DNA of 64,000 nucleotides, taken from contig JBBQVN010000001.1 of NCBI GenBank assembly GCA_038211475.1, forward strand, positions 1-64,000, given 5' to 3'. Both the position numbers and the translations under genes were made by a program. The stretch comes from JANYBT01 sp038211475. Lineage in GTDB: Bacteria; Acidobacteriota; Terriglobia; Terriglobales; Acidobacteriaceae. Below are positions 33,339-42,096 of the stretch, piece after piece; the first letter of the stretch is position 1; every line of letters starts with the position of its first letter. The notes under the pieces were generated by a model. That model did not search any database and was not told where the DNA came from. It saw only the letters and a program-made list of their open reading frames with translations.

Positions 33339-34121
33339 TTACTTCAGTGACACCGAACCATCCCACGCCTTGAGCAGCAGGAAAGCGCCCACGAGAGCGA
33401 TGCTGACGCTCAACAGCGTGCCAATCAGGAAGTACTCCGCAAACTCTTCCTTGAGTTCAGGGAAACGCGCGATCGATTTGGCGGCCAGAATCAGTCCGAC
33501 CAGCGACGGGGCCTGCATCAGCAGAGCGGCGAGAATCAGGAAGCGCTCCAGCCATCCGATATACAATCCAGCATTGCGCAATTGGGTAGCACTCTCGCCC
33601 AAAGCCCGGCCGGCCCCGGTAGAAAGATTGCGGGTGAGATAGCGGATGAGATATCCCCCTCCGAACACTACGGCAACAAAAACCACCGCCGCTTGCAGAA
33701 CTCGATCTTGACTCGCAAGGGACCATCCCCAGGGGGAACCGGAACGTATCACGCCGGGGGGAAGCCACCACCACACCAGAACCAGAATGCTCCCGACGTG
33801 GAGAGCCTGATCAACCAGAAAGGTGCCGACGGAATCCGCAACCCAATGGTAGATTAAGACGCGATGCTTCAGGAAATCGATGGCCAGATGAACCCCGAGG
33901 TAAAGAAGCATGGCGCCGACCGCGCCCGGCGAGCGTTGCGTCCAGGGCCGCGCAAACAGCGTAAGACATCCGAGCAAGACGATGCCGTGAATGAGACCGT
34001 GTTGCAGATAGGCTGCGAAGCCGCGGCGCTTGCCCAAAGCAATGCGGTAGGATTGCAAAGGAAAATCCGCCAGCAGATGGGCCAGTAGAATGGCCAGAAA
34101 GATTCGCTCGATGGGTTGCAT
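33339..34121 (-). CDS. DUF3307 family membrane protein
   Basis: A 260-residue protein with six or more hydrophobic segments. The N-terminus FLAILLAHLLADFPLQSYRI carries the H..(A/G)DF.LQ motif of DUF3307, and HGLIHGIVLLG follows, giving conserved His and Asp residues within the first membrane helices. Function unknown. DUF3307 proteins are frequently encoded next to SatD, the gene immediately upstream here. The 71-base gap between them contains two copies of an 18-bp palindrome, with a third in the end of satD. This suggests regulation by the SatD helix-turn-helix. The C-terminal half (Ile/Leu-rich, LVGLILAAKSIARFPELKEE) extends beyond the minimal DUF3307 domain. Confidence 0.85.
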   Translation of the reverse strand: MQPIERIFLAILLAHLLADFPLQSYRIALGKRRGFAAYLQHGLIHGIVLLGCLTLFARPWTQRSPGAVGAMLLYLGVHLAIDFLKHRVLIYHWVADSVGTFLVDQALHVGSILVLVWWWLPPGVIRSGSPWGWSLASQDRVLQAAVVFVAVVFGGGYLIRYLTRNLSTGAGRALGESATQLRNAGLYIGWLERFLILAALLMQAPSLVGLILAAKSIARFPELKEEFAEYFLIGTLLSVSIALVGAFLLLKAWDGSVSLK

Positions 34122-34141
34122 GCCTTTTTTTGTGCCTTAAA

Positions 34142-34215
34142 TTGCACGTTTATGTGCAACATCGATAAATTGCATATTTTCGTGCAACTTTATTAACTTG
34201 CACGTTTTCGTGCAA
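34142..34215. promoter_or_regulatory. Three 18-bp palindromes at exact 28-bp spacing upstream of DUF3307 gene
   Basis: TTGCAC-N6-GTGCAA at 34142-34159 and 34198-34215, and TTGCAT-N6-GTGCAA at 34170-34187. Start-to-start distances are 28 and 28 bases. The last copy lies in the final codons of satD; all lie 20-95 bases upstream of the DUF3307 start. They look like an operator array. Confidence 0.75.
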
Positions 34216-34864
34216 TCATATTTTCTTCTACAATAAACTCTTGCATGGTCTGCCGCACTTGGATCATCTGCCAGAAGAATCCGCGACTAAGGTTCCGTGA
34301 GACAGTGGAACCGTGGCGGCGCATCTGGCGCGCAGTCGCATCTTGCTTGCGGGTCTTCATCTGCGCATTGATGGTCTGCCATTGTTTTTCCGAAGTGCCT
34401 CGCAATAGGGTGTCGTGCAACAAGTAGATCGTGTTGGCCACATTATCCAGACGCAGGCTTCCCGAATGAAACACGGTAAGGGAGCCGGTGCGATTCCGCC
34501 GCGTCTTGAGCTCGGTGAGAGCCTCGCGCGCCCGCTCGAAGGCTTGACCGCCGGCAAACTGATTCACCGGTCGGCGGCGCGCCCCAATGACCTGGCCGAT
34601 TCCCACCGCAATCCAAAGCTGCATGGGATAGAAAAAGCGCCGGAGATCCAAGATGACCTGGGGAGCATGCCAGGGATGGGAGAGGATACCCTCGAATTCA
34701 TCGCCGGCGGTGACGGCATACTCCGACAGGATGAGTTTGTTCCGTTGATGGAGGCGAGAGAGCCTCCGCAGCAATAAGTCGTGGTGGGCGCTGAATTTCT
34801 GGATGCGGCGCGAAGCCACGATATCCACGGTCACGACCGCATACACCTGAGGGGATTTTTCCAT
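34193..34864 (-). CDS. satD: SatD family protein with C-terminal helix-turn-helix
   Basis: A 223-residue protein. Residues 5-150 (VYAVVTVDIVASRRIQKFSA, LILSEYAVTAGDEFEGIL, QLWIAVGIGQV) have the alpha/beta pattern of SatD proteins, which resembles a nucleotide-cyclase-like fold. The C-terminus (QWQTINAQMKTRKQDATARQ, MRRHGSTVSRNLSRGFFWQM) is a helix-turn-helix. Two palindromes at 28-bp spacing lie immediately upstream and three more at its 3' end, so it probably autoregulates and controls the DUF3307 gene. ATG 34864 is preferred because the SatD domain starts there; the frame from 34924 would begin right at an operator without a ribosome-binding site. SatD was named from a Streptococcus acid-tolerance locus; biochemical role unknown. 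Confidence 0.8.
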   Translation of the reverse strand: MEKSPQVYAVVTVDIVASRRIQKFSAHHDLLLRRLSRLHQRNKLILSEYAVTAGDEFEGILSHPWHAPQVILDLRRFFYPMQLWIAVGIGQVIGARRRPVNQFAGGQAFERAREALTELKTRRNRTGSLTVFHSGSLRLDNVANTIYLLHDTLLRGTSEKQWQTINAQMKTRKQDATARQMRRHGSTVSRNLSRGFFWQMIQVRQTMQEFIVEENMIARKRAS

Positions 34865-34898
34865 AAGACCTGGCGCGCTTTCCTGATGCTTATAGAAC

Positions 34899-34944
34899 TT
34901 GCACGGAAGTATGCAATATCTCATACTTGCACATTTATGTGCAA
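34899..34944. promoter_or_regulatory. Two 18-bp palindromes at 28-bp spacing upstream of satD
   Basis: TTGCAC-N6-ATGCAA (34899-34916) and TTGCAC-N6-GTGCAA (34927-34944), start-to-start 28 bases, the same sequence and period as the array at 34142-34215. They lie between the uvrC stop and the satD start. Confidence 0.75.
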
Positions 34945-34957
34945 GTATTAAAACCGG

Positions 34958-36847
34958 TCACTGGTCGGGATGATCGCGAAAATAGTCCAGGATAGCCTGA
35001 GCTTGGGGGCGAGTCACTACGGCGAAAAGGGTGGGGGCATCGGCATGGGCGACCCCGCGCACGCTGCCGAAGTGCTCCAGCAATCGGCGCGTGGTGCTCT
35101 GGCCCACCCCTGGAATTTGAAGCAAAGCAGTGGCGCGGTCACGGATCTGGCGGCGCTTGCGGTGGAAGGTCACGGCGAAACGGTGAGCCTCGTCGCGAAT
35201 GAGCTGGACGAGATGCAGCACCGGAGAGTGATGATCGAGAACAACCGGATCCTCTTCCTGCCCGTACACATAGATAATTTCTTCTCGCTTGGCAATCGAA
35301 GCGAGGGGTTGGTTGATGATTTCAAGGGACTCCAAGGCCTGGGCCGCGGCATGCAGCTGGCCGAGTCCGCCATCAATCAATACCAGGCTGGGCATGGGCT
35401 TATCGTTATCGCGCAGCCGCTGGTAGCGCCGTGTGACCACCTCGCGCATGGAGGCGAAGTCATCCACGCCCAAAACCGTTTTGATAATGAACTTGCGGTA
35501 CTCCGACTTCTTCATCTGACCGTTTTGCCATACCACCATGGAAGCGACGGTCTCAGCGCCTTGAATGTGCGAGATATCGAAACACTCGACGCGTGTGGGC
35601 AGTTCCGGGAGACCGAGAGCCTCAGTGAGCGCTTCCTGGGTGAGCCTCGCGGTGGGCTTCAATACCCGGAAGCGCTGATCGTAAGATTGCTTGGCATTGT
35701 TGCCGGCAAGGTCGATCAGCGAGCGCTTCTCTCCGCGCTGGGCGGCTTCGATGTGGACGCGGGTGGCGCGGGCCCCCGCCTGCTCGAGTTGGTCGGACAG
35801 AAGTTCTTCCAGTTCGGCCCGATCTTCAAAGTCGGCGGGGACATAAATCTGGCGGGGTACGTAGGGCTGGCCGAGGTAGAGCTGCTTGAGCAGTGCAGAA
35901 AAGAATTCGCCCGGTTCAAAAACCCTATCTCTCTCCTCAGCGGGCGCTGAGAACACAGGAGGAACGGGAGAGATCGAGGCTACAGCTGGCAGATCCTCCC
36001 AGAAGAATTCGCGGCGGTCCACGAACTTGCCGGAGCGCATGTGAAATAGGTTGACCGCGAGCATTTGGTTCTCGAAATGGTAGCCGAAGACATCCGCGTC
36101 ATCACTGTCGGCGGACGCCATTCGCTGCTTGTCCTGCAACATTTCCACGGTAGAGATCAGGTCCCGGTAACGGGCGGCACGCTCATACTCCTCGTCGGCA
36201 GCGGCCTGCACCATGCGGGCGTGCAATGACTTCATCAGATCGGTCTGGCGGCCTTCCAGAAACAGCTTTACGTCGCGCACCGCCTCAGCGTAGATTTCGG
36301 GCGTGGTTAGTTCCATTACGCAAGGGCCCAGGCAACGCTTGATGTAGAACTGCAGGCACGGGCGCGGGTGGAAGCGGGTCAAATCCACCTTGCAGGACGG
36401 CACCAGGAAGTGGCGGTGGATAAGGTCAACGATGCGATAGGCCAGACTGGTAGGGAAATACGGGCCAAAGTAAGCGCTACCGTCTTTACGCAGGCGGCGG
36501 GTCACATAGACGCGAGGAAAGCGCTCTCCGAGAGTGAGCTTTACATAGGGATAGGTCTTATCATCGCGCAGCAGGATGTTGAAGCGGGGCTGCTTCTGCT
36601 TGATGAGATTGTTTTCCAGAGCCAGAGCTTCCCGGTTGTTGGCGACGACAATGTACTCGACATCTGCAGCCTCGCGCACCAAAGTGCCGGTCTTGGCGTC
36701 TGCCCAGCGACCTTCGTGAAAGTAAGACGCCACGCGACTGCGCAAGTTCTTGGCTTTGCCAACGTAAATGACCTCGCCTTCGGCGTTTTTATAGAGATAG
36801 ACCCCGGGAGAAGTAGGGAGCGAACGAATTTTAAGGGCGAGATCCAT
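34958..36847 (-). CDS. uvrC: Excinuclease ABC subunit C
   Basis: A 629-residue nucleotide-excision-repair nuclease that makes both incisions around a lesion with UvrB. The N-terminal GIY-YIG domain (PTSPGVYLYKNAEGEVIYVG, KAKNLRSRVASYF) is followed by the LRKDGSAYFGPYFP region, Cys residues in FHPRPCLQFYIKRCLGPC, a UVR domain near 200-235, the RNase H-like endonuclease (ECFDISHIQGAETVASMVVW, LVLIDGGLGQLHAA), and C-terminal HhH motifs (LLQIPGVGQSTTRRLLEHFG). Length is typical. It is upstream of satD on the same strand, with the satD operators just beyond its stop. Confidence 0.95.
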   Translation of the reverse strand: MDLALKIRSLPTSPGVYLYKNAEGEVIYVGKAKNLRSRVASYFHEGRWADAKTGTLVREAADVEYIVVANNREALALENNLIKQKQPRFNILLRDDKTYPYVKLTLGERFPRVYVTRRLRKDGSAYFGPYFPTSLAYRIVDLIHRHFLVPSCKVDLTRFHPRPCLQFYIKRCLGPCVMELTTPEIYAEAVRDVKLFLEGRQTDLMKSLHARMVQAAADEEYERAARYRDLISTVEMLQDKQRMASADSDDADVFGYHFENQMLAVNLFHMRSGKFVDRREFFWEDLPAVASISPVPPVFSAPAEERDRVFEPGEFFSALLKQLYLGQPYVPRQIYVPADFEDRAELEELLSDQLEQAGARATRVHIEAAQRGEKRSLIDLAGNNAKQSYDQRFRVLKPTARLTQEALTEALGLPELPTRVECFDISHIQGAETVASMVVWQNGQMKKSEYRKFIIKTVLGVDDFASMREVVTRRYQRLRDNDKPMPSLVLIDGGLGQLHAAAQALESLEIINQPLASIAKREEIIYVYGQEEDPVVLDHHSPVLHLVQLIRDEAHRFAVTFHRKRRQIRDRATALLQIPGVGQSTTRRLLEHFGSVRGVAHADAPTLFAVVTRPQAQAILDYFRDHPDQ

Positions 36848-37123
36848 CGTGGACGCTTCTACTTTAGATGCGAACGAGACGACGCAGTTTCGAGTTCAGG
36901 AACTGGGAGAGACACAAAACGTCAGTCGGCAAGGACAATTTTTGTCAGTCACGCCGGAAAGTGGCAGGAGCCCAGGCGAAACCGAGGGACGGTACATTGA
37001 AAATAAAGGGCGCGAAGGCGGAGGGCGCGCATCACTTTGGTAACTCGGTATTGGTGTTGCAAGTGCATGTATCCGGGCGAACGTTGGTTCGACCAACGGA
37101 AATCTCGAAAACGAGGAATGCAC

Positions 37124-37645
37124 ATGCGCAAACAAAAAGGCTTTTCGCTGATCGAACTACTCATTGTTGTGGCTATCATTCTGATCATTGCTGCGATCGC
37201 TATCCCCAACCTGCTGCGCGCACGGATGGCGGCCAACGAAGCGTCGGCGGTGGGATCGGTTCGCACCGTTAACACTGCAGAGGTGACCTACGCTTCAACC
37301 TATCCTACGGTCGGCTACGCCGGCACCTTGAGGGCCTTGGGCGGAGCATTGGGAGCCACTTGTACGCCGAGCACGGCAAGTGCATGCCTGCTGGACGCAG
37401 TGTTAGCCAATAACGGAAGTCCCGCGGGTTCCGGGAAGAGTGGATACACATTTACCATGACCGCTGGAGTCAGCGCAGGCGGAGTGCTCATTCAATACAC
37501 CACATCAGGGGTTCCGATTAAGGTGAACCAGACGGGCATTCGGGCTTTTTGCTCGACCGAAGATGCGGTGGTGCGGGTAGACCCGGCGGGGGTGGCATCC
37601 AATGTCCACGATACCTGCCTGGGGTTTGACCCGCTCAATAACTAA
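37124..37645 (+). CDS. Type IV pilin-like protein (copy 1)
   Basis: A 173-residue prepilin. MRKQKG is a short leader cut before F; the mature part begins FSLIELLIVVAIILIIAAIA with Glu5, the standard N-methylated pilin helix. The C-terminal globular part includes STASACLLDAVLANNGSPAG, SGKSGYTFTMTAG and IRAFCSTEDAVVRVDPAGVA, with four Cys that may form disulfides. ATG 37124 is preferred (GAGG 7 bases upstream) over an in-frame ATG two codons earlier. A second pilin gene of clear common origin follows 170 bases downstream. Processing would need PilD, which is not in the window. Confidence 0.9.
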   Translation: MRKQKGFSLIELLIVVAIILIIAAIAIPNLLRARMAANEASAVGSVRTVNTAEVTYASTYPTVGYAGTLRALGGALGATCTPSTASACLLDAVLANNGSPAGSGKSGYTFTMTAGVSAGGVLIQYTTSGVPIKVNQTGIRAFCSTEDAVVRVDPAGVASNVHDTCLGFDPLNN

Positions 37646-37670
37646 ATTGTTCGAATACCGAAACAAATTG

Positions 37671-37698
37671 AGGAGCGGCGGCGCAAGCTGCCGCTCCT
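37671..37698 (+). terminator. Stem-loop between the two pilin genes
   Basis: AGGAGCGGC (37671-37679) pairs with GCCGCTCCT (37690-37698) around a ten-base loop, 25 bases after the first pilin stop, followed by TTGTTG. It may attenuate read-through so that the first pilin is made in excess. Confidence 0.5.
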
Positions 37699-37703
37699 TG
37701 TTG

Positions 37704-37733
37704 CGTTCCTGGTTTAGACGTTCCTGGTTTAGA
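37704..37733. repeat. 15-bp tandem duplication
   Basis: CGTTCCTGGTTTAGA occurs twice in immediate succession (37704-37718 and 37719-37733), between the hairpin and the second pilin gene. Confidence 0.7.
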
Positions 37734-37815
37734 CTAGGGATGTTCGAAAGATGTCTCAGGTGCGGAAGCCATACCCTTCCGGATGTTGCCGACAAATTAG
37801 TTTTCTGAGGGATCC

Positions 37816-38340
37816 ATGCGCAAACGAGATCGAGGATTTTCGCTTATTGAGCTGCTGATTGTGGTCGCAATCATTTTGATCATCGTGACCATCGCCATCC
37901 CCAACTTCACCGGGACCAAGATTTCCGCCAACGAAGCGGCTGCGCAAGGAACGATTCGGGCCATTAACACCGCGGAGGTAACCTACAACTCGACGTACTC
38001 GTCGGTGGGTTACGCAGGGTCGCTGTTGGCACTGGGTCAACCGCTAAGTGCGGCTTGCGTGGCCAGTCCGGCCAGCGCGTGCTTGATTGACGGGGTGTTG
38101 GCGAACAATGGCAACCCGCCAGGATCGGGGAAGAGCGGCTATTTGTACTCGATTACGCCTGGGGCATCGGTGGGTGGAGTGCTGGTGCAGTATACCGTGC
38201 TGGCCGTTCCAGTGAAGAAGGGGCAAACCGGCAATAAGGCATTCTGCTCGACGGAAGACGGAATTACGCGCGTCGATCCGGCAGGAGTGGCCAGCAGCGC
38301 CCATGATTCCTGCGTATCGTTCAATTCGGCGAGCCAGTAG
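37816..38340 (+). CDS. Type IV pilin-like protein (copy 2)
   Basis: A 174-residue prepilin: leader MRKRDRG, then FSLIELLIVVAIILIIVTIA with Glu5. The globular part parallels copy 1 throughout (INTAEVTYNSTYSSVGYAGS, CLIDGVLANNGNPPGSGKSG, FCSTEDGITRVDPAGVASSA, HDSCVSF), keeping the four Cys. The two genes are tandem duplicates that have diverged. ATG is preceded by GAGGGATCC. The second may be an alternative major pilin or a minor pilin. Confidence 0.9.
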   Translation: MRKRDRGFSLIELLIVVAIILIIVTIAIPNFTGTKISANEAAAQGTIRAINTAEVTYNSTYSSVGYAGSLLALGQPLSAACVASPASACLIDGVLANNGNPPGSGKSGYLYSITPGASVGGVLVQYTVLAVPVKKGQTGNKAFCSTEDGITRVDPAGVASSAHDSCVSFNSASQ

Positions 38341-38459
38341 AAGCAGATCCGATCGGTCATTTCATGGTCGGCGGAACAGATCTTCAGGGATCACGAAGGG
38401 CTCTCAGTGCTGGAGTGCGGCCCTACAGATGCTGGGTTGATTGCGTGTCATTACGCATC

Positions 38460-39395
38460 ATGCCCATCATAGAGATTCTCGGTTTAGAAAAAACTTATAC
38501 CACTGGCCTTTTTCGGAGGCAGCGGAAGCATGCCCTGCACGCCTTCAGCCTTGAGGTTTACGCAGGAGAAGTATTTGGCTTCCTGGGCCCCAACGGCGCA
38601 GGCAAGTCGACCACCATCAAGCTGCTGATGGGGCTTGCGTTTCCCAGTTCGGGTTCGGCGCGCATTCTGGGAATGCGTATTGGCGACCCGCAAGTGCGTT
38701 CGCAACTGGGCTTCCTTCCTGAACAACCTTACTTCTATGACCACCTCACCGCTCGCGAACTGTTGGAGTACTACGCTCAGCTTTCCGGGATGGAGGCGAA
38801 GGGGAGAGCCAGACGCATTTGCGAAGTGCTGCAACGAGTTGGGCTGGACGGCGCCGCCGAGACCGCCCTTCGCAAGTTTTCCAAGGGAATGTTGCAGCGA
38901 GTGGGCCTAGCGCAAGCTATTTTGCACAATCCCCGGGTGTTATTTCTGGACGAGCCGATGTCGGGGTTAGATCCGCTGGGGCGCCGCGAGATTCGCTTGC
39001 TGATCGAGGAACTTAAGGCTGAGGGGAAAACGGTGTTCTTTTCCACTCACATTCTGGCGGATGCGGAAGCGTTGTGCGACCGCGTGGCGGTACTGCACGC
39101 GGGCCGGCTGCGGGGCGTGGGCGCGGTTTGCGATCTTATCGGGGATGCGGGGCGAGTGGAGTTGGTGTGGCGGGGCAGAAACCTTGTAGCCATGAGGCCC
39201 TTGTTACAGGAAACCCATATTTCAGGGGAATTGGTGCGGGGGGTGGTGCTGCAGGCGGCGCAGGAGCAGGCGCTCGAGATACTGCGATGCGCCAGCGTGC
39301 CTCTGGTATCGCTGACACCGGTGCGAACCTCGCTGGAAGAATACTATCTGCGGCAAACGAAGTTGGAAGCGCAACCGCAGGAGGTGCGGGCGTGA
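38460..39395 (+). CDS. ABC transporter ATP-binding protein
   Basis: A 311-residue ATPase of the DRA/CcmA-like subfamily. Walker A is FLGPNGAGKSTTIKLLMGL, the signature motif FSKGMLQRVGLAQ, and Walker B VLFLDEPMSGLDPLGRREI, with the switch His in FFSTHILADAE. The C-terminal 80 residues form the usual regulatory extension. ATG 38460 is at the start of the conserved strand (MPIIEILGLEKTY). The stop overlaps the permease start (GTGA), so ATPase, permease and TPR gene form a coupled operon. It lies directly after the two pilin genes, as in pilG-H-I clusters of Myxococcus, so a role in pilus assembly is possible; this is inference. Confidence 0.88.
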   Translation: MPIIEILGLEKTYTTGLFRRQRKHALHAFSLEVYAGEVFGFLGPNGAGKSTTIKLLMGLAFPSSGSARILGMRIGDPQVRSQLGFLPEQPYFYDHLTARELLEYYAQLSGMEAKGRARRICEVLQRVGLDGAAETALRKFSKGMLQRVGLAQAILHNPRVLFLDEPMSGLDPLGRREIRLLIEELKAEGKTVFFSTHILADAEALCDRVAVLHAGRLRGVGAVCDLIGDAGRVELVWRGRNLVAMRPLLQETHISGELVRGVVLQAAQEQALEILRCASVPLVSLTPVRTSLEEYYLRQTKLEAQPQEVRA

Positions 39396-40162
39396 CGGTT
39401 CTGACAATTGCGCGGAGCACGTTCCGCGAAGCCGTACGCGACCGGGTGCTCTATAGTCCGGCCGTCTTTGCTGTGTTGATGACAGGGGCGGCGGTCCTGG
39501 TGGGGCAGGTGTCCATCGGGATTGAACGGCTGGTGGTGATCAACCTCGGACTGGCCGCAACCACATTCTTCGGAGTGATCGTGGCCATCTTGGTGGGTAT
39601 CGGGCTGGTGGCAAAGGAGATCCAAAAACGAACTCTGTACACGGTACTCTCGCGTCCGGTGGCCCGGTGGCAGTTTGTGGCTGGCAAGTTTGTGGGGCTG
39701 GCGGGAACGCTGGCGATCAATGGTGGCCTGATGGGCCTGGGACTCCTAGCGGCGCTGCGCTATGTTTCGCCTGGATTTTCGGGTGCCGATGTATGGGTAC
39801 TAGTGGCAGTTTATTTCATCCTGTTGCAACTGCTGATGGTGTGCGCACTGGCCTTGCTGTTCTCAACTTTTTCTTCGCCGCTGCTGGCGGGAGTGTTCAG
39901 CTTTGCGCTGTTTGTCCTGGGAAACTTTGCGGGGGAACTGCGAGAAGCGGCGCAAGGGGGTGTTGGTTGGACACACCATTTAGCGGTGGGAGCGGCATAC
40001 CTGATGCCGAATTTCTCGGCATTCAGCGTAGCAGCAGGAGTAGCCCATGGCGAGAGTATCGCTTCCCTGCTGATCTGGCACAACTCGATTTATGCGGTGA
40101 CCTATACCGGATTGGTGCTGTGCGCGGCGATATTAGCATTTGAGTGGCGGGAGTTGCAATGA
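39392..40162 (+). CDS. ABC transporter permease (ABC-2 type)
   Basis: A 256-residue integral membrane protein with about six transmembrane segments (starting PAVFAVLMTGAAVLVGQVSI, and later FFGVIVAILVGIGLVAKEI, WVLVAVYFILLQLLMVCALA). KEIQKRTLYTVLSRPVARWQ is the characteristic cytoplasmic loop of ABC-2 permeases. GTG 39392 overlaps the ATPase stop by four bases, and its own stop overlaps the next ATG. Substrate unknown; its placement between ATPase and TPR gene marks them as one complex. Confidence 0.85.
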   Translation: MTVLTIARSTFREAVRDRVLYSPAVFAVLMTGAAVLVGQVSIGIERLVVINLGLAATTFFGVIVAILVGIGLVAKEIQKRTLYTVLSRPVARWQFVAGKFVGLAGTLAINGGLMGLGLLAALRYVSPGFSGADVWVLVAVYFILLQLLMVCALALLFSTFSSPLLAGVFSFALFVLGNFAGELREAAQGGVGWTHHLAVGAAYLMPNFSAFSVAAGVAHGESIASLLIWHNSIYAVTYTGLVLCAAILAFEWRELQ

Positions 40163-40827
40163 GGCGGCGGAGGGTAGGGGTGGGGTTGCTGCTGGCGGCT
40201 TGTTTAGCGTCGTCGGTGGCGCTGGTGCGGCGCACCGATGAACAACAATCCGCGACTGCGCGAGACGAGATGCTTTACTTGCATTCGCCGGCTCTGCTGA
40301 GGAGGCTCAGCCTGGGGCACGAAGGGTTGGTGGCCGATCTCTACTGGACGCGGGCAGTACAGTATTTCGGGGTCAGGCATCATGCCCGGGCGCGCACGTT
40401 TCCCCTGCTTGAGCCGTTGCTGGAAATCGCCACCGCGCTTGATCCGAAGCTGACGGTGGCCTACCAGTTCGGGGCGAACTTCCTCTCGCCTCCGCCACCA
40501 GATGGGGCGGGACAGCCGGAGAAAGCGATCCAATTAGTGGAGTTTGGTATCCGGCACAATCCGGAGGAATGGCGGCTGTACTATAACCTCGGGTTCATCA
40601 ACTACCTGGAAATGAAGGACTATGCGCGTGCGTCGGAAGCGTTCGGTCGTGGGGCAAAAGTTCCCGGCGCACACCCGTTCTTGCGGGTGCTGGCGGCGCA
40701 GACGGCGGAACATGCGGGCGAGGTAGAAACGGCCCGTCTGTTGTGGGAAACCACGTTGGAAAGTAACACAGATCCTCTGGTGCGGGAAAACGCAAGGAAG
40801 CATTTGCGCGAACTGCAAGAACGGTGA
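40159..40827 (+). CDS. TPR-containing membrane-anchored protein
   Basis: A 222-residue protein. The N-terminal hydrophobic segment RVGVGLLLAACLASSVALV contains LAAC, which could be a lipobox or simply part of a signal anchor. The remainder carries TPR-like helices (ALDPKLTVAYQFGANFL, EKAIQLVEFGIRHNPEEWRL, YYNLGFINYLEMKDYARASE, AETARLLWETTLES). ATG 40159 overlaps the permease stop (ATGA). As third gene of the ABC operon it may be the periplasmic or scaffold partner of the transporter. Confidence 0.8.
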   Translation: MRRRRVGVGLLLAACLASSVALVRRTDEQQSATARDEMLYLHSPALLRRLSLGHEGLVADLYWTRAVQYFGVRHHARARTFPLLEPLLEIATALDPKLTVAYQFGANFLSPPPPDGAGQPEKAIQLVEFGIRHNPEEWRLYYNLGFINYLEMKDYARASEAFGRGAKVPGAHPFLRVLAAQTAEHAGEVETARLLWETTLESNTDPLVRENARKHLRELQER

Positions 40828-40973
40828 GCCGGGGGCAGATTCGATCGAGAAGCGACTTTCGTTGACTGGTAGGAGGCACCGGGAAAAAGGAGGAATTCCC
40901 GGCGCGCGCAACTTTCCCACGTTTCGGGACTCTAAACCAGAAGAAGTCTGAAGAATGAAAGGCAATATCCTTC

Positions 40974-41663
40974 ATGTCGCGATTTTCGGTCTTGAGTGCG
41001 ATCACTGCTTTTGTCGTGTTGGCGATGCTTGCCGCCTGCAATGCGGGCGTCCGGGCTTCGGTTCGAGCTCAGTCCGGGCCCGTCCCGGGTCCGGCAGTGG
41101 ACGCAACCCTAGCGAGCGGCAAAGGTGAGCAGAGCTTGGTTGTAGCGGGAGGGTGTTTCTGGGGAATTCAAGGAGTGTTCTCGCGGGTCAAAGGTGTAAC
41201 CAACGCGACCTCTGGATACTCTGGCGGCGAGGCCAACACTGCCGAGTATGAAGTAGTGAGCACAGGCACGACTGGGCATGCGGAGTCCGTAAAAGTAACC
41301 TACGATCCGTCGCAGATTACATATGGCGAGTTGTTGCGGGTGTTCTTCTCAGTCGCGCTGGATCCGACCGAGTTGAACCGGCAGGGCCCGGACGAGGGCA
41401 CCCAGTACCGCTCCGCGATTTTCTATAGCAACGACGAGCAGAAGCGCATCGCGGAGTCCTACATTGCGCAGCTCGACCGGGCTAAGGTGTTTCCCGGCAA
41501 GATCGTGACGCAGGTGACGCCGTTAAAGGCGTTCTATCCCGCCGAACCGTATCACCAGGATTATTTCACGCGGCACCCAAACAGCCCGTACATCATCTAC
41601 AACGATGCGCCGAAGGTTGCGCACTTGAAAGAGGAGTTCCCCGGGCTGTACACCGGAAAGTAG
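40974..41663 (+). CDS. msrA: Exported peptide methionine-S-sulfoxide reductase
   Basis: A 229-residue MsrA that reduces Met-S-sulfoxide in proteins. The catalytic motif is GGCFWG with C61. GVTNATSGYSGG, ALDPTELNRQGPDEGTQYRS and PAEPYHQDYF are standard signatures. Unlike cytoplasmic MsrA it has an N-terminal hydrophobic segment with MLAAC (C22), a probable lipobox, so it is likely a periplasmic lipoprotein protecting envelope proteins. No further resolving Cys after the catalytic one is seen, so electrons may come directly from thioredoxin-like partners. It stands alone. Confidence 0.92.
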   Translation: MSRFSVLSAITAFVVLAMLAACNAGVRASVRAQSGPVPGPAVDATLASGKGEQSLVVAGGCFWGIQGVFSRVKGVTNATSGYSGGEANTAEYEVVSTGTTGHAESVKVTYDPSQITYGELLRVFFSVALDPTELNRQGPDEGTQYRSAIFYSNDEQKRIAESYIAQLDRAKVFPGKIVTQVTPLKAFYPAEPYHQDYFTRHPNSPYIIYNDAPKVAHLKEEFPGLYTGK

Positions 41664-42096
41664 GGAGCCTCCCTTCTCCTAAGGTCGCACGTTGCCCCCA
41701 AGAGCCACGGGCCTGACCCAAATTGGTCCTCCGCTTCGCCCAAAATGACACCGCCGCTTTTGTCAAAGCAGCCCTCAATGGCAGGGGAAAGTCTATCTTT
41801 ACGGATAGCTCCCTATCGTTCTGGTTAGGATTGCGCTGAATGTGATTCCTGCGCAACGTCCACCCTCACCGAGTAAGTTTTGTATTTCCTGCCGATTTCT
41901 GGCCATTTCTGTGCTGTTTTGCGCCGAAGACGCGTGAGTTGCGCCCGCTACGGAGCGGACCCGGGTTTGGCGTTCGGGATGCAATACCCCCGGTGGCACT
42001 CGTACTTCCCCGTAACGATTGACCTGCCCGCAGTCGCACATGCAGCCGCTCTAGCCAGGATTGGCGTGGCGACCGCTATCGAACCCAGGAGGTTCC
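41664..42096. other. Gene-free gap after msrA
   Basis: About 430 bases without a supported gene. The right end carries the AGGAGG ribosome-binding site of the next gene. The left part has a composition unlike coding DNA and shows no clear hairpin with T-run. Confidence 0.4.

Noticed and set aside
34142..34215. CRISPR-like array because of the exact 28-bp period
   Set aside because: The repeated unit is an 18-bp palindrome with 10-bp gaps, too short for spacers, part of it is coding, and no cas gene is near; an operator array explains it better.
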